A DNA stretch of 64,000 nt from Pseudomonas viridiflava (GTDB lineage Bacteria > Pseudomonadota > Gammaproteobacteria > Pseudomonadales > Pseudomonadaceae): assembly GCF_900591205.1 (NCBI RefSeq), contig NZ_UUPU01000085.1:372001-436000 (forward strand). Direction: 5' to 3'. Shown here one piece after another: positions 8,626 to 17,349 of this stretch. The first letter of the stretch is position 1. Every line of letters starts with the position of its first letter. A model generated the notes under the pieces. The model was not told the DNA's origin. It did not search any database and was given only the letters and a program-made list of their open reading frames with translations. Position numbers and translations under genes: made by a program.

Positions 8626-9972
8626 ATGAAAAAGCAACACAACAACACTCGGCTGATCTGCCAAATGTCAGCTGCAGCAGCCCTGGTTTTGTCCGCCAAT
8701 GCGATGGCGGCCGATGCATTCAGCGCCGACTCCAAGTGGATGACCGGCGATTGGGGTGGCGAGCGTACCAAGCTGATCGAGCAAGGTATCGACATCAAGG
8801 CTGACTACGTAGGGGAAATGGGCGCCAACCTGAAAGGCGGCTATAACAACGACAAAACCGGTCGTTACTCCGACCAGTTCGGGTTGGGTGTAGCACTGGA
8901 TCTGCAAAAGCTGTGGGGCTGGGACAATACTCAGGCCAAGATCCAGTTGACCAACCGTAATGGCCAGAACATCTCCAACGACCGTATTGGCGACCCGCGT
9001 GCCGGCACGCTGAGTTCGTCCATGGAAGTTTACGGCCGTGGCCACATGGTGCGTCTGACCCAGTTCTGGATTCAGCACCAGATGTTCGACAATAAGTTGG
9101 ACGTGAAACTCGGTTACTTCGGCGAAGGCGAAGATTTCAACACCTTCCCATGCGACTTCCAGAACCTGTCGTTCTGCGGCTCCCAAGTCGGTAACTATGT
9201 AAACACCTGGTACAACTGGCCCGTCAGCCAGGCCGCGATCCGCGTGAAGTACAACATCACGCCTGAGCTGTATGCGCAAATCGGTGCGTACAACCAGAAC
9301 CCATCGCAGCTGGAGCACGGCAACGGCTTCAAGCTCAGCGGCAGCGGCACCAAGGGCACCGTGATTCCGGTGGAGTTGGTCTGGTCGCCGAAAGTTAACA
9401 GCCTGCCGGGCGAATACCGTGTGGGTTACTACAAGAGCGCCGCCGATGCAGCCGACGTCCGTGAAGACGTGAACGGCAATGATGCGGCCACCACCGGTCA
9501 AGCCTACCGTACCCACAGCAGCAAGAAAGGCTACTGGTTCGTTGCGCAACAGCAACTCACCAGCCACAACGGCGACGCTTCCCGCGGCCTGAACATCGCG
9601 GCCAACGCCACCTTCCACGACAAGGAAACCAACCTGGTCGACAACTACCAGTCGATCATGCTGGTGTACAAAGGCCCATTCGATGCGCGTCCAAAAGATG
9701 ACGTCGGTATTGGTGCTGCGCGTCTGCACGTCAACGATGACGTGAAGAAAAACGCCGAACTGCTCAACGTTGCCAATGGCGTGAACGACTACGACAACCC
9801 GCTGTTCTCGCCGATTCGTGAAACCGAATACAACTTCGAGATCAACTACGGCTTCCACGTCACTAACTGGCTGACTGTGCGTCCCAACCTGCAATACGTT
9901 GTCCAACCGGGCGGCGTGGATAAAGTCGACAACGCGCTGGTGGCGGGCCTGAAAATTCAGTCTACGTTCTAA
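8626..9972 (+). CDS. oprB: Carbohydrate-selective outer-membrane porin OprB
   Basis: The 448-residue protein has a signal peptide (cleavage likely after ANAMA near residue 28) and a mature part typical of OprB porins: DSKWMTGDWGGERTKL at the start, alternating aromatic beta strands, and a C-terminal phenylalanine (KIQSTF) as outer-membrane barrels require. It lets glucose and related sugars into the periplasm. The leader is AT-rich and may hold its own promoter, so oprB can be read with gtsABCD or separately. A strong terminator follows. Confidence 0.93.
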   Translation: MKKQHNNTRLICQMSAAAALVLSANAMAADAFSADSKWMTGDWGGERTKLIEQGIDIKADYVGEMGANLKGGYNNDKTGRYSDQFGLGVALDLQKLWGWDNTQAKIQLTNRNGQNISNDRIGDPRAGTLSSSMEVYGRGHMVRLTQFWIQHQMFDNKLDVKLGYFGEGEDFNTFPCDFQNLSFCGSQVGNYVNTWYNWPVSQAAIRVKYNITPELYAQIGAYNQNPSQLEHGNGFKLSGSGTKGTVIPVELVWSPKVNSLPGEYRVGYYKSAADAADVREDVNGNDAATTGQAYRTHSSKKGYWFVAQQQLTSHNGDASRGLNIAANATFHDKETNLVDNYQSIMLVYKGPFDARPKDDVGIGAARLHVNDDVKKNAELLNVANGVNDYDNPLFSPIRETEYNFEINYGFHVTNWLTVRPNLQYVVQPGGVDKVDNALVAGLKIQSTF

Positions 9973-10010
9973 CGCTGTTGCGATAAGCTCCTTCTCTCTG
10001 TGCGCATTTT

Positions 10011-10040
10011 GCGGGTAGCCATGGCTATCCGCTTTTTTTT
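10011..10040 (+). terminator. Rho-independent terminator after oprB
   Basis: The 10-base arms GCGGGTAGCC and GGCTATCCGC (one G-T pair) form a tight hairpin followed by eight T residues. It closes the gts-oprB unit and separates it from the mutarotase gene. Confidence 0.9.
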
Positions 10041-10054
10041 GCGAGATGGCACCT

Positions 10055-10080
10055 GTGGGAGCCGGCAAGCCGGCTCCCAC
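10055..10080. repeat. Single REP palindrome after oprB
   Basis: GTGGGAGCCG and CGGCTCCCAC form a perfect hairpin around GCAAGC. This is a solitary REP rather than a pair. Confidence 0.85.
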
Positions 10081-10116
10081 AAAGGCCAGCGACAATGATA
10101 TTCAGGACCGTGGCAC

Positions 10117-10962
10117 ATGCATGAGCATCCGCTGCAACGCTTTTTCAAATCCCTGCGCGAGCGTCCGGTGTTCGCCTGGGAGCGCTTTCAGATGCGCGAC
10201 GTGCTGGTGATCGACCATCCGCTGTGCCAGGCGGTGTTCAGCCGCCAGGGCGCGCAACTGTTGCACTTTCAGCCGCGTGGCCAGAAACCCTGGTTGTGGT
10301 GCGCGGCCAAGTGGCCGCAAGTCGGCGCCATCCGTGGCGGCGTGCCGGTGTGCTGGCCGTGGTATGGCCGCCACCCGAGCGAAAACGCCTGGCCGTCCCA
10401 TGGCTGGGCGCGGTTGATCGACTGGAAGCTGCTCGACAGCAGCGCCGACGACGACGGCGTGCGCCTGCACTGGCAGTTGCAGCTGTGCGACTGGCAGGTC
10501 GACCTGCACGCACACCTGGGAGAAACCCTGGAACTGCGCCTGAGCACCGAGCATCAGGACGAACTGCCATGCCAGTTGAGCCATGCTTTGCATGCCTATT
10601 GGCGTATTGGTCATGTTGACGAGATAGCGCTGTCTGGGCTCGACGGGGCGCAAGGTTATGACCAACTCAGTCGCCAGGCATGCCAGCAGGAAGGCGAGTT
10701 ACGCGTGGATGGCGGCTGTCAGCGGGTGTTCCAGCACGAGGGCGAGTTACACCTCAAAGACCACGCCTGGCAGCGCGAACTGTGCATCGACACCGGCGAC
10801 AGCGCCGACACCGTGGTGTGGCATCCGGGCAGCCGGCCGCTGCTGGGCGTGAGCTTCAACGAGGCGTCGGGATTTGTGTGCGTGGAGTCGGCGATGGCCG
10901 GGGCCAGCCTGGCGCCGGGGGAGAGGGCGCATTTGAGCTTGCAGGCCAGGGCTGGGGTTTAG
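10117..10962 (+). CDS. D-hexose-6-phosphate mutarotase (YeaD family)
   Basis: The 281-residue protein belongs to the aldose-1-epimerase superfamily. Landmarks are GGVPVCWPWYGRH (YeaD signature around residues 73-85), the catalytic His in SHALHAYWRIG, and ESAM near the C-terminus. Such enzymes interconvert the alpha and beta anomers of glucose 6-phosphate, supplying the beta form that glucose-6-phosphate dehydrogenase uses. Its place between oprB and hexR-zwf fits that role. The start follows CAGGACCGTGGCAC, which is a weak ribosome site. Confidence 0.85.
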   Translation: MHEHPLQRFFKSLRERPVFAWERFQMRDVLVIDHPLCQAVFSRQGAQLLHFQPRGQKPWLWCAAKWPQVGAIRGGVPVCWPWYGRHPSENAWPSHGWARLIDWKLLDSSADDDGVRLHWQLQLCDWQVDLHAHLGETLELRLSTEHQDELPCQLSHALHAYWRIGHVDEIALSGLDGAQGYDQLSRQACQQEGELRVDGGCQRVFQHEGELHLKDHAWQRELCIDTGDSADTVVWHPGSRPLLGVSFNEASGFVCVESAMAGASLAPGERAHLSLQARAGV

Positions 10963-10979
10963 CGGTGTGGCTGATGGCC

Positions 10980-11047
10980 CTATCGCAGGCAAGCCAGCTC
11001 CCACAGGGGAGTACATTTCAAATGTGGGAGCTGGCTTGCCTGCGATG
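10980..11047. repeat. REPIN between the convergent mutarotase and hexR genes
   Basis: ATCGCAGGCAAGCCAGCTCC and its inverted copy GGAGCTGGCTTGCCTGCGAT flank about 20 bases. It is a REP pair of the CTGGCTTGCCTGCG class placed between two converging genes. Confidence 0.88.
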
Positions 11048-11076
11048 AGGTCGGTACTGCCAACACAGAGTCGGGC

Positions 11077-11946
11077 TTAGTTGAACTCATCCCCCACCGG
11101 ATACCGGCTGTCGTTCAAGCTCTCTTTGATCTTGCGCAAATGCGGCTGGAAATCCACGCCACGGCGCAAGGTCATGCCGGTCGCCAGCACGTCCAGCACC
11201 GTTAGCTGGATGATCCGCGAGGTCATCGGCATGTAGATGTCGGTGTCTTCCGGCAACGGAATATTCAGGCTAACAGTGCTGGCCTTGGCCAGCGGTGAGT
11301 TCTCGGCGGTTACGCCCAGCACCGACGCACCGTTTTCCCGGGCGATACGCGCCACTTCCACCAGCTCGCGGGTACGCCCGGTGTAGGAAATGATCACGAA
11401 CAGTTCGCCGGTATGCGCCACCGACGCGATCATGCGTTGCATCAGCACGTCGGCATGGGCGGTGACCGCCAGGTTAAAGCGGAAAAACTTGTGCAACGCA
11501 TCCATGGCCACCGGCGCCGAAGCGCCCAGGCCGAAGAAGTGGATCTGCCGCGCCTGGATCAACAGGTCCACGGCCTTGCTGATCAGGGCCGGGTCCAGCG
11601 CCTGGCAGGCGCTGTCCAGCGACGCAATGGCGCTGCCAAAGATCTTCTGGGTGTAAGCCTCGGGGTTATCATCGGCCTCCACGGCTCGGCTGACATACGC
11701 GGCGCCGCTGGCCAGGCTTTGCGCCAGCTGCAATTTAAGTTCAGGGTAACCACTGACGCCGAATGAACGGCAGAAGCGGTTGACCGTCGGTTCACTGACC
11801 GAGGCGGCTTGGGCGAGGGCTGCGATGGAGAAGCGGGTCGCCTGCTGCGGGTTGAGCAGGATGACCTCGGCGACTTTTTTCTCAGCCTTGTTCAGTTCTT
11901 CGAGGCGGTTCCGGATCTGTTCCAGAAGATTTCGCACGCGGTCCAT
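11077..11946 (-). CDS. hexR: HexR, RpiR-family regulator of glucose metabolism
   Basis: The 289-residue protein has an N-terminal RpiR-type helix-turn-helix (about residues 37-60, SIAALAQAASVSEPTVNRFC) and a C-terminal SIS sugar-phosphate domain (GLGASAPVAMDALHKFF, then ISYTGRTRELVE). In Pseudomonas HexR represses zwf-pgl-eda, edd-glk and gap, and is released by 2-keto-3-deoxy-6-phosphogluconate. It is divergent from zwf, and a HexR-type site lies in the shared intergenic region, so autoregulation is possible. Confidence 0.95.
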   Translation of the reverse strand: MDRVRNLLEQIRNRLEELNKAEKKVAEVILLNPQQATRFSIAALAQAASVSEPTVNRFCRSFGVSGYPELKLQLAQSLASGAAYVSRAVEADDNPEAYTQKIFGSAIASLDSACQALDPALISKAVDLLIQARQIHFFGLGASAPVAMDALHKFFRFNLAVTAHADVLMQRMIASVAHTGELFVIISYTGRTRELVEVARIARENGASVLGVTAENSPLAKASTVSLNIPLPEDTDIYMPMTSRIIQLTVLDVLATGMTLRRGVDFQPHLRKIKESLNDSRYPVGDEFN

Positions 11947-12075
11947 TCAGTCTTTCCTTCGGGCGACGATGCAAATTATGAGCGGTAGCCAATCGACGAG
12001 TGGCTCTTTGCGGTGGCCTATCCTACTGAGGGTAGCTGAACACCACCACTCGGAATGCGTATTTCGGGAAAATGT

Positions 12076-12091
12076 TGTGGTTATTACTACA
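12076..12091. promoter_or_regulatory. HexR-type operator between hexR and zwf
   Basis: TGTGGTTATTACTACA is a near-palindrome with arms TGTGGT and ACTACA (one mismatch), framed by an extra T on each side. It agrees with the TGTAGT-N4-ACTACA form of the pseudomonad HexR motif and partly with the published TTGT-N7/8-ACAA description. It lies 65 bases before the zwf ATG. Confidence 0.75.
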
Positions 12092-12156
12092 TTTTTCCTT
12101 GAGTGATGCCTTGAAAAAAGGTATTTGTAGCTTAACTTGATAAAAGAACAAACATC

Positions 12157-13623
12157 ATGCCTTTGATAACCGTAGAACCCTGCACCTTTGCCCTGTTTGG
12201 CGCCTTGGGTGATCTGGCGCTGCGCAAGTTATTTCCTGCCCTCTATCAACTCGATGGCGCCGCACTCCTGCACGAAGACACGCGCATCCTGGCCCTGGCC
12301 CGTGAAGCCGGCTCCGAGCAGCAGCACCTGGCGCACATCGAACAAGCATTGCGTAAATACGTCGGCAAGGAACTGGACGAAGCCATCGCCCAGCGTTTCC
12401 TGGCGCGCCTGACCTATGTTCACGTCGACTTCATGAAAGCCGATGACTACGTGGCCCTGGCTGAAATCGCCGGCACCAACCAGCGCCTGATCGCCTATTT
12501 CGCCACGCCGGCAGCGGTGTACGGCGCGATCTGCGAGAACCTGTCCAAGGTCGGCCTGGCGGAAAACACCCGCGTGGTGTTGGAAAAACCGATCGGCTCT
12601 GACCTGGAATCCTCGCGCAAGGTCAACGATGCCGTGGCGCAGTTTTTCCCGGAGAACCGCACCTACCGCATCGACCACTATCTGGGCAAAGAAACCGTCC
12701 AGAACCTGATCGCCCTGCGTTTCGCCAACAGCCTGTTCGAAACCCAGTGGAACCAGAATTACATCTCCCACGTGGAAATCACCGTGGCCGAGCAGGTAGG
12801 TATCGAAGGCCGGTGGGGCTACTTCGACAAGGCCGGCCAGCTGCGGGACATGATCCAGAATCACCTGCTGCAACTGCTTTGCCTGATTGCCATGGACCCG
12901 CCGGCCGATCTGTCCGCCGACAGCATCCGTGACGAGAAGGTCAAGGTGCTCAAGGCCCTGGCGCCGATCAGCCCGGACGGCCTGACCACCCAAGTGGTGC
13001 GTGGCCAGTACATCGCCGGCTACAGCGCCGGCAAGCCAGTGCCGGGCTACCTGGAAGAAGAGAACTCCAACACCCAGAGCGACACCGAAACCTTCGTCGC
13101 CCTGCGTGCCGATATCCGCAACTGGCGTTGGGCCGGGGTGCCGTTCTACTTGCGCACCGGCAAGCGCATGCCGCAAAAGCTGTCGCAGATTGTCATCCAC
13201 TTCAAGGAACCGTCCCACTACATATTCGCCCCTGAGCAGCGCCTGCAGATCAGCAACAAACTGATCATCCGCCTGCAACCGGACGAAGGTATTTCCTTGC
13301 GCGTGATGACCAAGGAGCAGGGCCTGGACAAGGGCATGCAACTGCGCAGCGGGCCACTGCAACTGAATTTTTCCGACACCTACCGCAGTGCCCGGATTCC
13401 GGATGCCTACGAGCGGTTGTTGCTGGAAGTGATGCGCGGCAATCAGAACTTGTTTGTTCGCAAAGATGAAATCGAAGCCGCGTGGAAATGGTGTGACCAG
13501 TTGATCGCCGGGTGGAAAAAATCCGGTGATGCGCCCAAGCCTTATGCGGCGGGGTCCTGGGGGCCGATGAGCTCGATTGCACTGATCACGCGGGATGGGA
13601 GGTCATGGTATGGCGATATCTGA
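12157..13623 (+). CDS. zwf: Glucose-6-phosphate 1-dehydrogenase
   Basis: The 488-residue enzyme oxidises glucose 6-phosphate to 6-phosphogluconolactone with NAD(P)+. The nucleotide-binding motif GALGDLALRKL spans residues 15-25 and the substrate-binding signature RIDHYLGKE spans 171-179, both intact. Length is normal for the family. Its end overlaps the start of pgl by 14 bases, and pgl in turn nearly touches eda, giving the zwf-pgl-eda operon of pseudomonads under HexR. Confidence 0.96.
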   Translation: MPLITVEPCTFALFGALGDLALRKLFPALYQLDGAALLHEDTRILALAREAGSEQQHLAHIEQALRKYVGKELDEAIAQRFLARLTYVHVDFMKADDYVALAEIAGTNQRLIAYFATPAAVYGAICENLSKVGLAENTRVVLEKPIGSDLESSRKVNDAVAQFFPENRTYRIDHYLGKETVQNLIALRFANSLFETQWNQNYISHVEITVAEQVGIEGRWGYFDKAGQLRDMIQNHLLQLLCLIAMDPPADLSADSIRDEKVKVLKALAPISPDGLTTQVVRGQYIAGYSAGKPVPGYLEEENSNTQSDTETFVALRADIRNWRWAGVPFYLRTGKRMPQKLSQIVIHFKEPSHYIFAPEQRLQISNKLIIRLQPDEGISLRVMTKEQGLDKGMQLRSGPLQLNFSDTYRSARIPDAYERLLLEVMRGNQNLFVRKDEIEAAWKWCDQLIAGWKKSGDAPKPYAAGSWGPMSSIALITRDGRSWYGDI

Positions 13624-14323
13624 ATTGAAACTGCCTCAGGGGGTAACCCCCCATGAGTTCCGCACCCCGGTGCTGCTGGCCGAGGGCCTGGCGCTGGACG
13701 TGGCCGAAAAACTGCGCGTGGCCATCAGTGCCCGTGGCGAGGCGACCCTGGTGGTGTCCGGTGGCCGTAGCCCCGTGGCATTTTTCCAGAACCTCGCCAA
13801 GCAGGGGCTGGACTGGTCCAAGGTCACCGTCACCCTGGCCGACGAGCGCTGGGTGCCGGTGGAACACCCCGACAGCAACGCTGGCCTGCTCAAGCAACAT
13901 TTGCTGCAAGGTCCGGCGGCCAAGGCCAGTTTCCTCAGCCTCTACAGCGCAGCCGCCAACCTTGAAGACGCCGCCGAGCAGGCCGATCACCTGCTGGCCG
14001 AACTGCCGGCGATTGATGTGCTGGTATTGGGCATGGGCGATGACGGCCACACCGCATCGCTGTTTCCCAACAGCCCGAACCTGAGTGAAGCGCTGCAGGC
14101 CGATGGCACCCGCCGTTGCTGGCCGATGCTGGCGCCGACCGTGCCGCACCAGCGCCTGACCATGAGTCGTGCGTTGCTGGCCACAGCCAATTACACCGCG
14201 CTGTCGATTTCCGGCAGTTCGAAATTGACCACCTTGAGCGCCGCGCTGGCCAGTGACGATGTTGCTGCCATGCCGATTCGCGCGTTTCTGCAACCTACAT
14301 TAGAGATTTACTGGTGCCCATGA
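13610..14323 (+). CDS. pgl: 6-phosphogluconolactonase
   Basis: The 237-residue DevB/SOL-type lactonase hydrolyses 6-phosphogluconolactone to 6-phosphogluconate. Family motifs are VVSGGRSP (N-terminal phosphate loop), LADERWVP, and GMGDDGHTASLFP with the catalytic His. The start MAISELKLPQ lies inside the end of zwf and has GGAGG about six bases upstream; a start five codons earlier is possible but less well placed. It is the middle gene of zwf-pgl-eda. Confidence 0.93.
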   Translation: MAISELKLPQGVTPHEFRTPVLLAEGLALDVAEKLRVAISARGEATLVVSGGRSPVAFFQNLAKQGLDWSKVTVTLADERWVPVEHPDSNAGLLKQHLLQGPAAKASFLSLYSAAANLEDAAEQADHLLAELPAIDVLVLGMGDDGHTASLFPNSPNLSEALQADGTRRCWPMLAPTVPHQRLTMSRALLATANYTALSISGSSKLTTLSAALASDDVAAMPIRAFLQPTLEIYWCP

Positions 14324-14340
14324 GCCAAGGATCAGCCGCT

Positions 14341-15006
14341 ATGAAAAGCCCTCAACCGACCGTGTCCATGGCGGATAAAGTTGCCCTGATCGACAGCCTC
14401 TGCGCCAAGGCGCGGATCCTGCCGGTGATCACTATCGCCCGCGAACAGGACATCCTGCCGCTGGCCGATGCCCTGGCAGCCGGTGGTTTGACTGCATTGG
14501 AAGTGACCCTGCGTTCCGAGTTCGGCCTCAAGGCCATTCAGGTACTGCGCGAGCAACGCCCTGAACTGTGCACCGGCGCCGGCACCGTGCTCGACCGTCA
14601 TATGCTCGAAGCGGCCGAAGTGGCCGGCTCGCAGTTTATCGTCACCCCCGGTATTACCCGCGACCTGCTGGAAGCCTCGGTGCACAGCCCGATTCCGCTG
14701 CTGCCTGGCATCAGCAACGCCTCCGGCATCATGGAAGGCTACGGCCTGGGCTACCGTCGCTTCAAGCTGTTCCCGGCTGAAGTCAGCGGTGGCGTCGCAG
14801 CCATCAAGGCCCTCGGCGGCCCGTTCGGCGAAGTCAAATTCTGCCCAACCGGTGGCGTTGGCCCGGCCAACATCAAAAGCTACATGGCGTTGAAAAACGT
14901 GATGTGCGTGGGCGGTAGCTGGATGCTGGACCCGGAGTGGGTCAAAAACGGCGACTGGGCACGCATCCAGGAAGTCACCGCGCAGGCGCTGGCCCTGCTG
15001 GATTGA
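14341..15006 (+). CDS. eda: 2-keto-3-deoxy-6-phosphogluconate aldolase
   Basis: The 221-residue class I aldolase cleaves KDPG to pyruvate and glyceraldehyde 3-phosphate, the last Entner-Doudoroff step. The Schiff-base lysine is K142 in RFKLFPAE and the general acid/base glutamate is E54 in ALEVTLRS. The ATG chosen has AAGGA upstream; two earlier in-frame ATGs at 14314 and 14320 overlap pgl and would add 9 or 7 residues. A good terminator follows. Confidence 0.95.
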   Translation: MKSPQPTVSMADKVALIDSLCAKARILPVITIAREQDILPLADALAAGGLTALEVTLRSEFGLKAIQVLREQRPELCTGAGTVLDRHMLEAAEVAGSQFIVTPGITRDLLEASVHSPIPLLPGISNASGIMEGYGLGYRRFKLFPAEVSGGVAAIKALGGPFGEVKFCPTGGVGPANIKSYMALKNVMCVGGSWMLDPEWVKNGDWARIQEVTAQALALLD

Positions 15007-15049
15007 TCTGATTTACCGAATCGTTGTTGCTGTGCTTAACGGCATTTTT

Positions 15050-15082
15050 GCGGTGCACTTGGTCGGTGTACCGCTTTTTTTT
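15050..15082 (+). terminator. Rho-independent terminator after eda
   Basis: GCGGTGCAC pairs with GTGTACCGC (one G-T pair) around a short loop and is followed by eight T residues. It ends the zwf-pgl-eda message just before the converging aminotransferase gene. Confidence 0.88.
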
Positions 15083-15103
15083 GCCTGCTGAAAAGTGTCG
15101 CTC

Positions 15104-16285
15104 CTACAATGGGTGGGTGCTCAGCTCGGTAATGGCGTTGACCAATACGTTGATGTCCGCCGCTGATGTGACCAACCCCGGCGTCACCCGAATACAGGTG
15201 CCGAACGACGCCCCGACACGGGTAATGGTGAACAGGCCGTACTCCTTGAGCAACCGATCCACCATCACCTGCTGATCGCGCCCGCTGAACTTGAACGCCG
15301 TAATCGCGCAATACAGCCTCGGGTCATCCGGCGTCAGTACCTCGATCCCGGGCAATGCCCGCACCTGGCTTACCCACAGGTTTCGCAGGTGGTTGACCCG
15401 CGCACCCTTGGCCGCCGCGCCACCCAGTGCCTGATGTTCCTGCAGTACCAGTGGCAGGGTCATCAGTGCCGGAAAATTAGGCGTGCTGTAGGGCGTACGT
15501 GCGCGTACGTCGGTTGCGGGGTAGTGAAACTCGCCCATATCCGGGTCGATATCGGCCAGGCGCTCCGGGGCGATGTACAAAAAGCCCAAGGTCAATGGCG
15601 CGCCGATCCATTTGTGCAGGTTGAAACCGGCGAACTGGATACCCAGCCCGGCCAGGTTGAATTCAATCTGACCCAAGGCATGGGCACCATCGAGGATCAC
15701 ATCCACACCTTGCTCGCGCGCAGCCTTGGCGATGGCCTCGACCGGCATTACCAGGCCGGTGCGGTGGGTGACATGGGTCAGGGCCATCAGCTTCAGGCGT
15801 GGGTACTGAGCGAACGCATCGCGATAAGTCTGCAGCAGGCTGTCGAAACTGGCCGGGTGGATGTGGGAAACCTCAATTAGCTCAACGCCGCGATAGCCTG
15901 CCAGCCAACGCATCGCGCCTTTGACCGTGTCGTACTCCAGGTCGCTGATCAGCACCTGATCGCCCGGTTGCAGGCAGTTGTAGTTGCGGATCAGTGACTG
16001 CAAGGCTTCGGTGGCATTGCGGGTGAACGCGACCGACTCCGGGTCGGCGTCGATCAGCCCGGCCAACTGGCGGCGGATCTCGACGTTTTCACCTTGCTCG
16101 AAGCGCTGGCGCACATACAACGCGTTGCTGCGGTTGATAAACGCAACGTGTTCCAGGTACTGCGCCTGCACCTCGCGGCTCATGCGCCCGAAGTAACCGT
16201 TTTCCAGGTTGATCGGGCCAGGTTCCAGTGCATAGCGCTGGGCGATGGCCTGCCAGTGAGCTTCGTTGTCTGCATTACGCGGCAT
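15104..16285 (-). CDS. PLP-dependent class V aminotransferase-fold protein
   Basis: The 393-residue protein has a class V aminotransferase fold related to isopenicillin-N epimerase and cysteine desulfurases. PLP contacts visible are DGAHALGQ (D199) and the Schiff-base lysine K225 in FNLHKWIGAP. No active-site cysteine loop of NifS/IscS type is evident, so desulfurase activity is doubtful. The substrate is unknown. A small DUF3820 gene lies just upstream on the same strand after an 11-base gap and may be co-transcribed. Confidence 0.85.
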   Translation of the reverse strand: MPRNADNEAHWQAIAQRYALEPGPINLENGYFGRMSREVQAQYLEHVAFINRSNALYVRQRFEQGENVEIRRQLAGLIDADPESVAFTRNATEALQSLIRNYNCLQPGDQVLISDLEYDTVKGAMRWLAGYRGVELIEVSHIHPASFDSLLQTYRDAFAQYPRLKLMALTHVTHRTGLVMPVEAIAKAAREQGVDVILDGAHALGQIEFNLAGLGIQFAGFNLHKWIGAPLTLGFLYIAPERLADIDPDMGEFHYPATDVRARTPYSTPNFPALMTLPLVLQEHQALGGAAAKGARVNHLRNLWVSQVRALPGIEVLTPDDPRLYCAITAFKFSGRDQQVMVDRLLKEYGLFTITRVGASFGTCIRVTPGLVTSAADINVLVNAITELSTHPL

Positions 16286-16296
16286 GGCGTGGGCTC

Positions 16297-16533
16297 TTAA
16301 TGGCGAGGGGCGGGTTTGCCATGTTTGGCGCGTAGCGGTTCCAGTAACTCAGACAGACCGTTGTGGTCGATTTCCTGCATCAATGCCAGCAAACCGCCCA
16401 GTTCGCCGTGGGGGAAACCTTCACGGGCGAACCAGTTCAGGTAGGGGCCCGGCAGGTCGGCGATGATCCGTCCCTTGTATTTGCCGAAGGGCATTTCGCG
16501 GGTGATCAGCAGTTCGAGTTTTTCGGGGTTCAT
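16297..16533 (-). CDS. DUF3820 family small protein
   Basis: The 78-residue protein contains MPFGKYKGRIIADLPGPYL, the core of the DUF3820 family, which is related to a segment found in some exonucleases. Function is unknown. The ATG giving MNPEKLELL is preferred over an upstream in-frame start because the added N-terminus does not look like the family. It precedes the class V aminotransferase gene on the same strand. Confidence 0.78.
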   Translation of the reverse strand: MNPEKLELLITREMPFGKYKGRIIADLPGPYLNWFAREGFPHGELGGLLALMQEIDHNGLSELLEPLRAKHGKPAPRH

Positions 16534-16680
16534 GGGCTTCAAGCAGTTAAGTCGAGGCTTTCGAAAATACAGGCATTCTGCATGAAGGCCAAATGACAGA
16601 TCATGCAAATAACGTACATACAGATGGTTCAATAATTCTCAAGTTATTGAAAAATAAAGGAAAAATTATTTTTTAAAACC

Positions 16681-16697
16681 TGGCACGGGCGCTGCAA
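16681..16697 (+). promoter_or_regulatory. Candidate sigma-54 (-24/-12) promoter
   Basis: TGGCACGGGCGCTGCAA fits TGGCACG-N4-TTGCA with one change (C for T in the -12 box), and the GG and GC dinucleotides are correctly spaced by ten bases. The start point would fall about 30 bases before the ATG of the next gene, which has AAGGAA as ribosome site. Upstream is AT-rich, which could help an activator loop. Confidence 0.5.
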
Positions 16698-16738
16698 TCA
16701 TTAAGACAACCTTCTTAACCCGCACAAGGAATTGAAAA

Positions 16739-17206
16739 ATGACTGACATCAATAAAGAGTCGATCTCCGTACTCAACGACCTGATCGAGACCAGCAAAGA
16801 CGGCCAGAAAGGCTTCGCAACGTGTGCTGAAGATATCAAGCACCCAGAGCTGAAGGCGTTGTTCGTCAAACGCTCCGCCGACTGCGCCACCGCGGCCGCC
16901 GAGCTGCAAACCGCCGTACGTGCCCTGGGCGGTGATCCGGAAGAGTCCGGCAGCGTTGCAGGTGCTCTGCACCGTGGTTGGGTCGACGTGAAGTCGCTGG
17001 TCACCGGTAAAGACGAAGAGGCTGTACTGAACGAAGCCGAGCGCGGTGAAGACCACGCCCTCAAGGCTTACAAAGAAGCGATCGAGAAGATCAACAAGCA
17101 TAACCTGCTGGGCATTCGTGACCTGGTTGAACGTCAGTTCCACGGCGCACAACGCAATCACGACCAGGTCAAAGCCCTGCGTAACCAGGCTCGCGCCCAG
17201 TCGTAA
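16739..17206 (+). CDS. PA2169-family four-helix-bundle protein (DUF2383)
   Basis: The 155-residue protein is almost wholly helical and charged, with the ferritin-like DUF2383 pattern: SVLNDLIETSKDGQKGF at the start, AELQTAVRALGG in the middle, and EREQ-type helices to the end (RDLVERQFHGAQRNHD). Relatives in Pseudomonas are linked to stress and low oxygen, but no biochemical role is established as far as I know. It stands alone between a candidate sigma-54 promoter and a REPIN. Confidence 0.85.
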   Translation: MTDINKESISVLNDLIETSKDGQKGFATCAEDIKHPELKALFVKRSADCATAAAELQTAVRALGGDPEESGSVAGALHRGWVDVKSLVTGKDEEAVLNEAERGEDHALKAYKEAIEKINKHNLLGIRDLVERQFHGAQRNHDQVKALRNQARAQS

Positions 17207-17230
17207 GCCCTGCGTTGTAAATGCTGTAAA

Positions 17231-17324
17231 AAATGTGGGAGGGGGCTCGCCCCCGATAGCGGTGGGTCAGTCGATATTTTATTGACTGACGCAGCGCAAT
17301 CGGGAGCTGCCCCCTCCCACATTT
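17231..17324. repeat. REPIN of the GGGAGGGGGCTTGC class
   Basis: AAATGTGGGAGGGGGCTCGC and an inverted copy ending CCCCCTCCCACATTT flank about 55 bases containing a smaller inverted repeat (GTCAGTC/GACTGAC). It lies between two converging genes. Confidence 0.9.
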
Positions 17325-17349
17325 GCATTGCATGACCCTTGAATTGATA

